Below are positions 36,420 through 47,455 of a stretch of 64,000 nucleotides of DNA, one piece after another. The notes beneath the pieces are model-generated. The model saw nothing but the letters and a program-made list of their open reading frames with translations. It was not told the DNA's origin and made no database searches. The stretch is from Reticulitermes speratus (lineage: Eukaryota > Arthropoda > Insecta > Blattodea > Rhinotermitidae), in the NCBI GenBank assembly GCA_021186555.1, contig JAJKFL010000014.1, positions 19,357,533 to 19,421,532 on the forward strand, given 5' to 3'. The translations under genes and the position numbers were made by a program. Each line of letters starts with the position of its first letter. Position 1 is the first letter of the stretch.

Positions 36420-36695
36420 CTGTCCACGCCATGAACGCATATAGGGAGAGTAGAGATCTAGCTTCACTCATTCTTAGCCTCGACCTTAGATGGACGCCAG
36501 TGGTTAACTTTAGGCCCCGGCCAATTTAACCCCGGGAAATGACCCCGGTACTCATTAAATAGACGGCTAGGTGGGCCCCAAAGCCAGTCTGGAAATTTTG
36601 GAGAAGAAATAATCCCTTTAGCATATCGGGATTCGAAACCAGGACTTTCCAGTTGTAGACTCGTTGCTATACCAACTACGCTACCCAGAAATCCT
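36420..36695 (-). mobile_element. SINE family D, reverse
   Basis: The reverse complement has an excellent tRNA-like head: GGGTAGCGTAGTTGGTATAG (A box), CAACGAGTCTACAACTGG, then GGTTTCGAATCCCG (B box). The body shares TTTGGGGCCCACC, GGGGC-TAAA, CCACT, CGTCCATCTA and GCT-AG(A/C)ATGAGTG with the copy at 53233-53530, including the 3' CCCTATATG region. Length is about 275 bp. No convincing target duplication. Confidence 0.85.
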
Positions 36696-39365
36696 ACACA
36701 CCTTACTTTTCTCTAATACACCTTGGAACTCTCATGGTTCGCAATGGTTAAATTCTTAATCCAAAGCAGGTTATGCTAAAGAAAATGACGTTAAAGTAAA
36801 TGTAGTGAATATTACATTTTCTGCAAAATTATAAGACCTACGTACATGCAAAACTTTCAAATGCAAAGTTAACTAAAATTCTAGAGAGTAATAGTCACGC
36901 CCATAGTTTGTACAAAAGTTGCGATTGCTAACAACTGCTGTCAATGTCAGTAAAATTGAGAATTAAAAAATATGCTTCTTACTGTCCCTAGGGTATAATA
37001 GCAATAACTACCAACTGCTAAAAATCACCCTTTATGCACAGTAAATGTGGAAAATGGATTGTTTATACCAAATAATGAGTTTTCTTTAAAAGATAAATTA
37101 AGTCGTTTACTTATTGTAAGAAGATAAAACTATTGTGAGACTGACTTACGAAAAAAATTCCGATCTGAGACAAAGGCATTTTCTGTTTTGACACCCGATT
37201 TTACAGCTGTATTTCACAAAGAAGCGAGATAACGCAATGACAGCTCGTTACCTGTGAGTATAGATTTCATTGTTAAAAAATTTTTGGAACCAACCACGCA
37301 GTAACAAAAGCCTTTTGCTGCACTGAATAAGAGGAAATTTTACATTTATTACATCTGCTGACCAGAGGTGGGAATATCTGAAAATCAATAATTCGTAAAG
37401 GATTTCCGCCCAATTTTCCCACGTTTTCTATAAACATCAGTGAATATTAGCCATCACTAGTCACTGCTAGCAATCGCTACTCTTCCTACAAGCACTGTAA
37501 CATGTATACTGACGTTAGACGCTAATGAGACAACTACATTTATTACTTACACCTTTGGAAGAGTTCTACTGACATAAAGTGCTCTCTTGAACAGTTCTTG
37601 TTTGGGCTATTATTATATTCTTTTCTGTTCGGAAATATAATCTGTCGTCTTTAGAGAAGAATTAACACGATAGAAATGCTTCCCCTCTCAGTAGTATTAA
37701 AGACATAGAATGACGGATCACACACTAAATGAACGTACTGGGAAACAGCTAGGAGCAATAGGTGTTAGTATAATAGTAAGGAATATTAAAAGAAATTCCT
37801 ACAACATTCGTAATGAATACCTGAAAACCAAATACTGAAGCTGCTCTATCTATACAAGCCGAAGGGCGAAAGATACAAGGGAAGTCCGACAAAAGAATTG
37901 AAGGAACAGTTCTGATTTCTGTAATGGAAACAGGACGAGTGTTGAAGGTCTGATTTATTAAAGTTTTACTTCATAATACTGATAATAAAGTTTGGAGGCT
38001 ATCCTAGCAAAAGTGATCTCTACAATGCATTTCTCGAATTAAAGAACACATAATGAATTTTGTCTAAGCCCAGACTTAAACTTATTTATTTAGTACCACA
38101 CTGCTTTATCCAGATTAGTAAATTAGACTGACATGTATTGTGTCAGTCCGTGTGCACGGTTAATCTTCCAGGCTACTTGAATTGTCATTTTCCTATACAA
38201 TTTAACTGTAGCGCTGACGGTTTCAATATAATCCCAAATTCACACAAATGTTATTAAAAACAAGATTGAAATATGAAACGGGTAATTAACAGGCGGTGTC
38301 GGTAAAAGGAATTTTGAAGGACGTGATAATTTCCATGATCATGAAATAGCTTACAACACAAATAAATGTACTTAATGTGGAAAGACAAGTGGCCTTCTGT
38401 AAGAGGCATTGAGGTTCTCGCTATCAGATGATCTATGGAAGTAGAGCTCTTCATTAAATACAATAAGTAACAATAACATGAATTCTTCTCTCATACTCGT
38501 AATACGATGAAGGTTTTGGATTATTTAAGATTTATTTACAAATCTCTTTCGGGGCACTGACTATCCTGGCCTGAGGTTTTTCGGTTTTTTGTCGGTGTTG
38601 CCAGATTATGAAAGGGATATCTTAAATGAGCTCACGTTGCTGTCCTCCAGAATCCCTGCCAATTCACTACCCACTGTGATCCAGTCATTCTAAGATACAG
38701 GCCTGTACTGTAACTGAAGGAGCTGTTACATAAACTAAAGCAAAAGAGCAGGAGAGGACCGTCTCTAAAACAGACCTACTCAAAACTTCACTACATAGAA
38801 TGACGGTTCAAATGATGGCTACTTAGTAGCAGCCAACTTCAACGCCATTCATCTCTCCTCTACGAATTGCTTGCATTCAATTACTGACTCCCATAGATCC
38901 TACATTCTCGGTAACTCGACACAAATCCGAAGAGTTCCGAAACTTGGTCACGGCCGTTTCCTTTCGAAACGTAATCAATATACATGTCACTGTCACCTTC
39001 AAGTCTGCCACAAACCAACCATACCCGTCCGGCAACAACATACGAGTTAGTGAATCGAACGTGTACATTTATGCGTGGAATATCCGCCCCCTGTCACTGA
39101 CGTAAATGACTTTGTCTTGGAAAACAAATATTGGCAAAACTTGCAATGAATATGGTTCTGAAAGTTTCCTGCTATATCTTGCTCCTTACGTTTCTCCGGA
39201 TGTTTGCATACAGACGCAACCAGCTTAGTGTTTGTTACACCAATGAAGAGCAAAGGTACTAAAAGTTTCTTTTTGTAATATATTTACAAAGTAATGTACA
39301 AACATCTAAGGCAAAAGTGCAAAAAACTATCTTATTTGGTGACATAAGAAAGAATATGTGTCCCC
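36696..39365. other. Unassigned A+T-rich stretch, 2.7 kb
   Basis: No gene or repeat recognised. Confidence 0.45.
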
Positions 39366-39968
39366 TATTTGTCAAATCGGAGATACGCGGTGGAGCAGTT
39401 GGTTGTGGGTTCGATTCCCGATGGGGTCATTGGGATTTTTCATTGATTTTTTTTACATGGTGAAGGGCCCCGCAGCAGATGCTCCGGACGCACCACAGCC
39501 TTAAGGCTTTTTGTGCAACCCTGTGATGAACATGAAGATGAGCAGTTTTTACCAAGTTTTACAAGTAATGGAGCACAAGTGGAATGAAACTGACAGGGGA
39601 AAACCGACAACTAGGAGCAAGACCTGTCCCAGTGCCACTTTGTCCACCATAAACCCCACATGGACTGACCCGGGATCGAAACCGGGCCTCCGCAGTGAGA
39701 GGCCGGCGACTAACCGCCTGAGCCATGGCACGGCCATTTTCATTGACTTAATCCTTCCGGTCGCATTATGGCCCTGGGTTTGACTCAGCCTCTAACAGAA
39801 ATGAGTACCAGGAATACCTCCTGAGGGTAAAGGCACGGTGCATAGTGTTGACAACCTTGCCACTTTCATGTGCCGATTGTCTGGAAATGATGGGGGCCTC
39901 AACCTCCTGGAGCCCTCACGGCGTGTCCAGGCCTGTATAGCGATAGATTTACCTTTATTTGTCAAATC
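39366..39968 (+). mobile_element. SINE family A interrupted by SINE B, with 13-bp target duplication
   Basis: The outer element is 39379-39955. A perfect TATTTGTCAAATC at 39366-39378 and 39956-39968 marks its insertion. The head reads ACGCGGTGGAGCAGTTGG and runs directly into TGTGGGTTCGATTCCCGATG. The ~30 bases that separate the A and B boxes in the 28.9-kb copy are therefore deleted. The body is cut after TTTTCATTGA and resumes at 39747 with CTTAATCCTTCCGG. It then continues to CTCCTGGAGCCCTCACGG and a TTTACC tail. Confidence 0.95.
39447..39736 (-). mobile_element. SINE family B, full length, nested in SINE A
   Basis: The reverse complement begins GGCCGTGCCATGGCTCAGGC (A-box region), has the B box GGTTTCGATCCCGGG, and ends GCGGGGCCCTTCACCATGTA plus an A-rich tail (T-run at 39447-39454 on the + strand). 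The insertion duplicated 10 bp of the host SINE A: TTTTCATTGA at 39437-39446 and 39737-39746. The copy is well preserved. SINE B was therefore mobile after this SINE A had inserted. Confidence 0.95.
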
Positions 39969-40641
39969 TCCAATAAACCAAGATCAGGAGATCAGTTTAT
40001 GTATCTCTAATCCAAATGTTTTTGCTAAAGACCCTAGAGGTAATACTGAGGTTCTGCATATTTACGCATGTCTTAACACTAGTTAAACCTTGTTAGCTCA
40101 ACTCCAAAAATTAATTACACGAATACCAGACGTTCTAAAAAACCTGGAAAAATGAAAATTTGAAGTATTCATATGACGTTATGAAAAACGTTACTGACAA
40201 GAGAACGCTGTAACAAGGTGAAGCATGAAATTCATCTAAATATTTTAGATGTATATGCTTCCCTGCGCATTCAGTACAGTGACAAAGTGGTTAGTGCTGC
40301 GTAGCTCTGCTCAGAATCACGCTAAGTAAATAAATAGCTTGCATGGTGTAATACAAACTTATTAATATTAAACTCATTTGACGCATAATTATCACTGCTT
40401 TAAAGGGTTACGTAGAAGTAAAAATAAAATTTCCTACACCATAAACAAAGTCTTCAGTCAACTCCCCTCAGACAGTTATGAGTAAATTTCAGTCTTCTGA
40501 AGGAGCAACTGCCTTCGTAAGTTGTAAAAAATTGCTGAGAGATCTGCGATGAACGGCAAATCAACACACACCTAATTGCTTAACACATGGATCTGTATTT
40601 GCATGTCCTGTGCCATGGTACACAATGGAGCTCAAAACTGA
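39969..40641. other. Unassigned stretch
   Basis: No gene or repeat recognised. Confidence 0.5.
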
Positions 40642-41136
40642 TGTGTGGCCGCGTTCTCGGTATGTCAACGTGTGTGGCCACGCTGTCAATATGTTAATGT
40701 GTGTGGCCACGCTGTCAAAATGTTAATGTGTGTGGCCACGCTGTCAATATGTTAATGTGTGTGGCCACGCTGTCAAAATGTTAATGTGTGTGGCCACGCT
40801 GTCAAAATGTTAATGTGTGTGGCCACGCTGTCAATATGTTAACGTGTGTGGCCACGCTGTCAATATGTTAATGTGTGTGGCCACGCTGTCAATATGTTAA
40901 TGTGTGTGGCCACGCTGTCAAAATGTTAATGTGTCTGGCCACGCTGTCAGTATGTCAATGTGTGTGGCCACGCTGTAAATATGTTAATGTGTGTGGCCAC
41001 GCTGTCAGTATGTCAATGTGTGTGGCCACGCTGTAAATATGTTAAAGTGTCTGGCCACGCTGTCAGTATGTCAATGTGTCTGGCCACGCTGTCAATATGT
41101 CAATGTGTCTGGCCACGCTGTCAATATGTCAATGTG
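40642..41136 (+). repeat. 29-bp minisatellite, 17 units
   Basis: The unit is CGCTGTCAATATGTTAATGT followed by GTGTGGCCA. CGC starts fall every 29 bp from 40652 to 41116. Each unit holds a TGGCCA palindrome. Variants are ordered along the array. Units 2-9 alternate CAATATGTTAATG and CAAAATGTTAATG. Units 11-14 are a duplicated dimer (CAGTATGTCAATG then TAAATATGTTAA). Units 10 and 14-16 carry GTGTCTGG. The first and last units are the most diverged. The period is not a multiple of three, so the ORF at 40960-41232 is an artefact. Confidence 0.97.
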
Positions 41137-43204
41137 CACGCCGTGTATCTAGTTTCTTCAGCAAAATTAGGACATCAAATCAGTCATCTCAAATATCTGT
41201 TTTCTATCCAAAACTGCTACGGATTTCGATAAAATTTAGTGCTTAAAATCTATAAAGACATTTTTTTATCGGATCGATATAATGCAAAATTTACGACAAA
41301 AAATATTGTACTTTTCATCATCTGTATCTTAACATGACATCGAGCAGAAAATTAACTCTTCAAGCTGTAGAAACTTGTTACATAGACCTGTGACTTCAAA
41401 TATTTGTCGGCATGTTTAATAGTAAAATATTCGATAGAATACCGAGACAAACGAGGCAGGCGAAATAGTAAATAGTGCTTCGGAAAAAAAGTCTAATCCA
41501 AAACGGCATCTTCTGTTCATCCTCTAAAGGTCTGTGCCTGTGATTGGCTCTTCGTATGACTATTGTGTTGGAGATTGCCATGACATACCATGCATATACA
41601 GGATACTTACGAAACTGCCTCCACTCTCGTCATCAGCTGTTTGTTTGGCTTCGCAGTCCTACTGGCATATTGTATTACGCCTACACCAAATTTTTAAGAT
41701 TGATAGCGATATCTGAATCGAATCTATAACAATTCAATATAAATAAATGCTAGGGCTACCCCGATGACCTAATCCCTCCCAAATAACTTCTACAGGATAT
41801 ATTTAATATCCTCCTCCTATGTAAGTCTAAACCTACCACGTTAGTTTCTTCCGGTATTACAATTTACATTTCTATGCGTCTATTCGTTTACATTGCACCG
41901 CAGTACCTATTGTACTTGGCTTGTCATCTGTCAAATTGTTCTCCGGCGCCTCAACTCAGTCAGAGCGATACAACGAACCAAGTGTTGGGACACACTGCCA
42001 ATTCTGACTGCAGGAAGCAAACACCCATCTCTACCTTCGGTTCCTCTCACACGTGGTTGCTCCAAAAGTAATTTGAAAATTTAAAGAACAACATTAAATG
42101 AAAAGAGAAGAGACATAAATTCTAAAAATGCTTGTTGTCGTTTCGTTTAAAACACTTTATCTCATCAGCTTCCCAAAGAAAAAGACACGTATAAAATAAT
42201 AAGGTCAATTGTTTCGTAAAGTAATGAAAAGCATTCACTGTTTTGCGGGAAGAACGCGTTAAACCAGACGCCCAGAAAAATATCTGGGCCTGAGGAGGAT
42301 CAAGTGAGTTGTTCAGAATTCCATACAATAATATTAGATTCTACATAAAAATCAATATATTGAATTATAAAGGCCAAGTCGAATGGTTAGGGTAGTTAAG
42401 TCTAGAATTTGGGGCAAAAGAATGCACAAAGCACTTTTATAGAAGAAATCCTTGAGAAACGGCGACACGACAGAAAGTAAAGTGAAAGAATAACATTAAG
42501 TTGGGTCTTTAAACAAGACAGAAATTAAGGTTGGAAGGTGAATGAAACAAATTTTGGATCGGGTCCAATTACGGGCTTACCGAATTGCGACGTTGGTCCT
42601 TCGGGTTCAGATAAACGATATTACAGATACATTTTTAGAACGCTGAATATTAAATTGGCATATTTAAACTTAGTTTCTAAGCAAAATAGATGGTCTGCTT
42701 GCGTTATCAAATTGAAACGACTCGTTTTGCTTTACCTACAGATAAAGAGTTACAAGCAAATACACGATTGCCTTTCAATCAGAAATTTTGGTTTAGTTGT
42801 GTAATAAAATTGTGTAAGTGCGGTTGTAATAAATATTCATTACACGAATAGCATAAAGATAACACCAAAAAATACTAATATAAGTCTCACATAAATTTAA
42901 TTGGGTACAAAGACTAGAAAGTAGGGCTTTCATATTTGAATAATAAGCAAGTAGTAAAGTCCACACACTTCATTCAATTAGAGAACATACGAATAAAACA
43001 GGGCACTTGTCTCAGTTAGAAACAACACACACTAAGGCATATTATTTTATGTTAATTTTAATTTAACTACATCCTAATGTAACAAGTGTTTCACATTTTG
43101 TATATATCGCCAATGTACAAATCACACAAATTTGGATCAACCTTCAAACCGAGACTAAATTGGAACACACTCAACACAGAAAGATAACTTCTCAAAACAG
43201 TTTT
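41137..43204. other. Unassigned stretch, 2.1 kb
   Basis: No gene or repeat recognised. Overlapping short ORFs at 41396-41729 and 41874-42084 have no motif. Confidence 0.45.
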
Positions 43205-43285
43205 ATGAAATTTGAAATTGAAACGTCGGTAAACAATTACCACACGACACCGCGTAATATCCCAGAAGAGTGCAGATCTCAAGGT
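43205..43285 (-). repeat. Coding-like interspersed repeat fragment (family F)
   Basis: It shares AACGTCGGTA-ACAATTAC then CGCGTAATATCCCAGAAGAG with 47388-47455. The reverse frame reads RSALFWDITRCRVVIVYRRF. That peptide resembles one often predicted from repeats in insect genomes, but I cannot name the element. Confidence 0.55.
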
Positions 43286-44488
43286 CTAATTTCTTGTATG
43301 ATCTTACAACTAATGAATTTTAATAATTTTATTTTATAAGAAGGCTTGTTTGTTGAAAGCCTGAATGGTCTCTACTGAAGGATATCGTCATTTCCTGTCC
43401 GATAGAGTAGTAAGCAGCTGTGTAAACGACAGTCCGTTTCTATTCAAGGCATACCATACAACGTGACGCCGTCCGTGCAGGTTTTCGGCAGATCTAAGAG
43501 GTACGAACATTTAAAAAAAAATCAAACTGAATGTTAGTCACCATTCCCCGAAATGGATCAGCTCTTAACTTCGTCATAAATTTGTCGTGCCAAATAAACC
43601 GTGTAACTTCGAGGGCCTCAGTGAGAGCTCTGTCATACTTGTGCTAATTGGCGTCAGACAGGAAATTGTCACCTAAGCCTTCAAACTGCTGCAATAAGGA
43701 TTTCCAATCTCTCTGCGCGTATCCGACATTATCCTACCTTAGGGTTTTGCAAACACTGAAGTTCTTGAAACACCAGTCCTCTAAACGATTGTGGAGACAA
43801 GTCTGCTATACTACAATTACATTAAACACTATTCACTGATATATATATGCATATTATGCACTTATTTACTTATTTGTAAGGCTAATCCCTTATATTTGCC
43901 AGCAGTCAGAATTACAATTGTTAAGAATAGGCGTAGAATATAGCAGCAATAAACTACAATGCAAAACATGCTACAGTCGGTGTTGCAGAGTCTAATCTAC
44001 AGAAAAGTTTTATAGATTCGGCCTACCTAGACAGAAGGACAACTTAGTTCACATTGCTACTCCATCACACTTAGTATCCTAGTAGAAAAGTAGCTGCAAT
44101 TTCAGACACTTTGTATGTAGTAGAGCATTCTTGAAAATGTTGTCTTATTTAACAGTAAATATAACGTACGCTTCGAAAATATTTTCTAAATAATTTTATG
44201 CTCCATATTCAACAATACTGTTGTTATGTATAATTACATTTTTGCTGAAATTTAAAACGATTTCATTTTAGTAATTAATACATCCGATACTTCATAGATA
44301 ATTCTATCGTGCCTTGAGGTGATGAGTTTTCATTACATGGACAGATATTTTGATATTGAGGCTGCCTTATAGGCCGTAAGTAAGAGAGGCAATGTTACAG
44401 GCCTCAAGCTAAACAGATGTTAGTAGTTATCTGAACTACAAAACACACAATACTAACATAGTACCGAGAGCAAAACTCGAAAAGATTC
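43286..44488. other. Unassigned A+T-rich stretch
   Basis: No gene or repeat recognised. Confidence 0.5.
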
Positions 44489-44542
44489 TATAGTACAGTG
44501 TAGTGTAGTATAGTATAGTATAGTATAGTATAGTGTGTGTGT
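44489..44542 (+). repeat. (TATAG)n microsatellite ending in (GT)n
   Basis: TAGTG and TAGTA pentamers become (TATAG)5 and then GTGTGTGTG. Confidence 0.93.
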
Positions 44543-44665
44543 CAGGATGCTGAGTGTTAACAAAAGAACCATATGAAACTAATGGCAACTGCTCTAATGT
44601 AGTATACAAAATGACGGACCATAGACGCAATAAAGAAGTTCCGTAATTGCTGGAATAGTATACAT

Positions 44666-44764
44666 CATACGTACATATGTACGTACATATATGCTTACAT
44701 ACATACGTACATACATACATACATACATACATACATACATCGTACATACGTACGTACATACATA
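44666..44764. repeat. (ACAT)n / ACGT-rich microsatellite
   Basis: A central pure run of about nine ACAT units is flanked by CGTACATACGTACGT-type mixed units. The 119-codon reverse ORF (44436-44795), with its YVCMYVCMYVC pattern, is a translation of this tract. Confidence 0.95.
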
Positions 44765-44993
44765 AAAGAATTACTATATACCACTGCCCCAGCATATACT
44801 AAGCAGGGTTGAGAAGAGACGTGAAAACCCGCTTTTACGATATCTACATTCGAGCTGGAATTTGAAAATTTGTCTTCAGGATATGTAACTGGGAGTGCTA
44901 ATCAGTCAATGATATTATCACGGTGGATCGGCTAAGCATCGTGTGTACAAGGTCTTAGGAGCAAGAGGTCGACAGCATGCCTTCTTATGTTGG
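44765..44993. other. Unassigned stretch
   Basis: No gene or repeat recognised. Confidence 0.5.
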
Positions 44994-45329
44994 TCATCCC
45001 CTAAACGACAAGTAGCGCGCTGTGTGGGCTGGTAGGGAAGCAGGGAATTCTTTGCGCTCATAGTGTTCTCGTGACGATCCCCATGCCGTCAGGGACAAGC
45101 GGGATTGTCCTAATTGACTGTTACGTTCACGTGGTAGGTAGTATGCCTCTGTTTGAAGAGACATGCTGTAGGCAGTCCGAAGGAAAGGGCTAGGTAAGAG
45201 GGTCGTTGGAAATGGAGTGGCACCATCGAGTGGGAAGAAAGGTGTCGTAAATTTTAGGACTAAAACAACAGTGTTTGTCTGGTGGAAATGGGAATGAGCC
45301 ATATGGATAAACAATCGAATATGTTCCAT
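44994..45329 (-). other. Unassigned 111-codon ORF in G+C-richer DNA, possible transposon fragment
   Basis: The reverse frame runs from MEHIRLFIHMAHSHFH through a Pro/Thr-rich middle (TTPFFPLDGATPFPTTLLPS) to GQSRLSLTAWGSSREHYE and ends HTARYLSFRG. Its DNA is less A+T-rich than its surroundings and has fewer stops, in this frame, than expected nearby. I recognise no domain. I suspect an uncharacterised interspersed repeat, because the ending looks like peptides predicted from repeats in related genomes, but this is memory only. A true exon is the alternative. Confidence 0.3.
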
Positions 45330-45856
45330 TCTAGAGCTAACTTATTTTATCACTTGAAAAAGCCTGACTGACTGAAAGAAGACGCACAAATTTCACACAA
45401 TTTTTGTCTTTCGCATGTGCAGAGAAGAACACGACTATAGTATTTGGTGGTCATGCATTGCTGCGAAGGTGTCTAAAATGCAAGACTATAAAACTAAAAT
45501 CCCTACCAAAGTGCCTAGGACCTTGCCATTATCAAAAATTTATTTCCGGATAGCGTCTTCCTTCAACGACCTGCAAAAATCTGAGGTGCATTTTTCGCAG
45601 AATAATGAAACAAAATCAATACACACATTACAGAGACTCAACAATACAATCTGCTTCCCGTCAACAAAGTATCGCATGGCATTGTATGTGCACATGTTAA
45701 AGCTCGAAAGTCTTTATTCTGATTACATTAGCGTCCATAATAAAAAAAAGTATGTTGTACCTTGTCCATATCTTGTAATATTATTATTCAAAAAATGAAC
45801 GAAAATATAGGTGATTAAGTTGAACGAAAGACAAAGCAGTTAATTTAATACCTTTC
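45330..45856. other. Unassigned stretch with a 127-codon ORF
   Basis: The forward ORF 45415-45798 (starting MCREEHDYSIWWSCIAAKVS) has no motif I recognise. No repeat seen. Confidence 0.3.
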
Positions 45857-46369
45857 TTACACAGAAATAACGCCTACATTTTCCACAGAAGGAAGCACTA
45901 AACTTGTCTTTATCTTATTCGATGGGAGATATATTTCTGCTTGCATTGTCTCTCCTCCGATGTTATATCCTTGGCCCTGTCCATCTATGGCTTTCCTCCT
46001 CAATAAAACGTAACTAGCCGAGCTGAAGTCTTGGCTACCTATAATGCTTAACCACACTCCACGGAAAACAAGAAGAGAATTCGTTTTTTTTTTCCAATGC
46101 CTGCCCAACTTCTTTTCTGTTTGGCTCGCCAATCTAATTGTTGGAGGTTAGCCGCCCCGCTTCGTACTGCTCTTCTCCTTCCGGACAGTTCCAAAGTAAG
46201 CTAATGAAAAGCTATTCTTGTACTCCGAAAACCAATCGCATCTTATTGTCCTAACATCAAATTGTCGACTTAGGGAAACGCCCAAGACGTCTTGGTTGTT
46301 CAATTCCAGTCGGCTCAGAACAGCGCTGGGAACACTATAGCGCAGATCATACTTGCCGTGGCTCTTCAT
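45857..46369 (-). other. Two in-frame-order reverse ORFs, possible unknown repeat or exon relic
   Basis: ORF 46148-46369 (73 codons, MKSHGKYDLRYSVPSAVLSR onward, ending TKRGG) is followed 15 bp later by ORF 45857-46132 (91 codons, starting MASQTEKKLGRHWKKK). Both lie on the reverse strand in DNA richer in G+C than nearby. The upstream one has a balanced composition, unlike most chance ORFs here. A run of nine As near 46090 (coding strand) separates the second ORF's start from its body. No domain recognised. A decayed transposon piece is the most likely explanation. Confidence 0.3.
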
Positions 46370-46659
46370 CTATAATTCCGGCTTTGCATTCCGAAAATAT
46401 CTTTTCTAATTTCGGCCGAGCAATTGCTTCTCGAATTTCTTGTCTTGTTTAGTCCTTACAGGCAAACATAACAATTACTTATAACAGATTACGATTACTT
46501 CCTCTGAAATCCTCTCTAAAGCTTACTAGTCGCGTTTCTCCATTGATGCCATATAACCTACTCTTATGGACTGACATTTAAACAACCATTAATATGGGAA
46601 TTTGCCTTAACTCTTTTACTAGATAAAAACTGTTCATTTCCTCAAGTAAGGAAACAAAG

Positions 46660-46724
46660 AAATAAAGGTATATTAATACAGTGATCCAATTTGATAGCCA
46701 CACTGTAATGGAAGCGACGAATAT
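46660..46724 (+). repeat. 65-bp direct repeat, copy 1
   Basis: It matches 46951-47016 at most positions. The shared cores are ACAGTGAT, ATTTGATA-CCACACTGTA and ATGGAAG-GA-GAATAT. Confidence 0.8.
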
Positions 46725-46950
46725 GAGCCATTAAAGCACCTGATCTCACACTACGATCTCCTGCATTATGTCCACACAGGCTAATTAATGTTTGTGTTTC
46801 GTATGATTTTTACTATAAACAAATATTATTTCCAAGATCAAAATTAATATGCTGGTCTTTGTGAAATGGAAACTGTTTTCTTTTTGTTTGAGTTAATTTC
46901 AGGGTAAAACTTTTGTGGATATTCGTGATTTCAAGCTACTGCCGCTGTGT

Positions 46951-47016
46951 AAATGAAGGTACATTTATTACAGTGATTTCATTTGATAACCACACTGTAA
47001 TGGAAGAGAAGAATAT
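46951..47016 (+). repeat. 65-bp direct repeat, copy 2
   Basis: Second copy of the unit at 46660-46724, after a 226-bp spacer. The pair could be an old local duplication or the ends of a decayed element. Confidence 0.8.
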
Positions 47017-47265
47017 ACATTCAAGTCGTATAACTTAATAATGTTAATAAAATTTCTGTCTATTTTTAACACATGTTTTTCATCTTCTGTATTCTCGAGT
47101 TAAATTTCGGCTTCTAAACAAGCTGTCTTGACACATTCCTCCTGTGTTCAAGTACATGACATGATAAAAAGTACTTCCCGTAATTAGCCCATGACCGCTT
47201 CATTTATAATTCTTGATTTACTAATCATCCTAGCAAGCTAGTGCCAAGAAAATAATACAGAACTC

Positions 47266-47290
47266 TATTATTATTATTATTATTATTAAT
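47266..47290. repeat. (ATT)n microsatellite
   Basis: About eight ATT units. Confidence 0.9.
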
Positions 47291-47387
47291 CATCATACAA
47301 CAATTTAAGATATTTAATAAGTCGCTAAACCATAAATAATTACGAAACAAAAACATTCTCCAAGCAGGTGAGACCGATACGTTGTCC

Positions 47388-47455
47388 CAAAACGTCGGTA
47401 CATAATTACTACTCTACGCTGCGTAATATCCTAGAGGAGCACAGAGCTCATGTAC
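47388..47455 (-). repeat. Coding-like interspersed repeat fragment (family F)
   Basis: Second copy of the fragment at 43205-43285: AAAACGTCGGTACATAATTA then CTGCGTAATATCCTAGAGGA and GCACAGAGCTC. The reverse frame reads ELCAPLGYYAA, a frame shift away from the other copy's FWDIT frame. Confidence 0.55.

Noticed and set aside
36193-36471. Opposed small ORFs in the 36-kb SINE region
   Set aside because: They read through SINE C and the start of SINE D and have no independent support.
36620-36692. tRNA-like A and B boxes considered as a tRNA gene
   Set aside because: No acceptor-stem pairing to a mature tRNA end, and the sequence continues into a SINE body shared with 53233-53530.
39549-39743. 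64-codon reverse ORF reading LRRLVAGLSLRRPGFDPGS
   Set aside because: Lies entirely within the reverse SINE B and is its translation.
40960-41232. 90-codon ORF with a repeated MCVATL-CQCVWPRC pattern
   Set aside because: It is a translation of the 29-bp minisatellite. The period is not a multiple of three, so each frame changes along the array.
44436-44795. 119-codon reverse ORF rich in YVCMYVC
   Set aside because: Translation of the ACAT/ACGT microsatellite and the TATAG tract.
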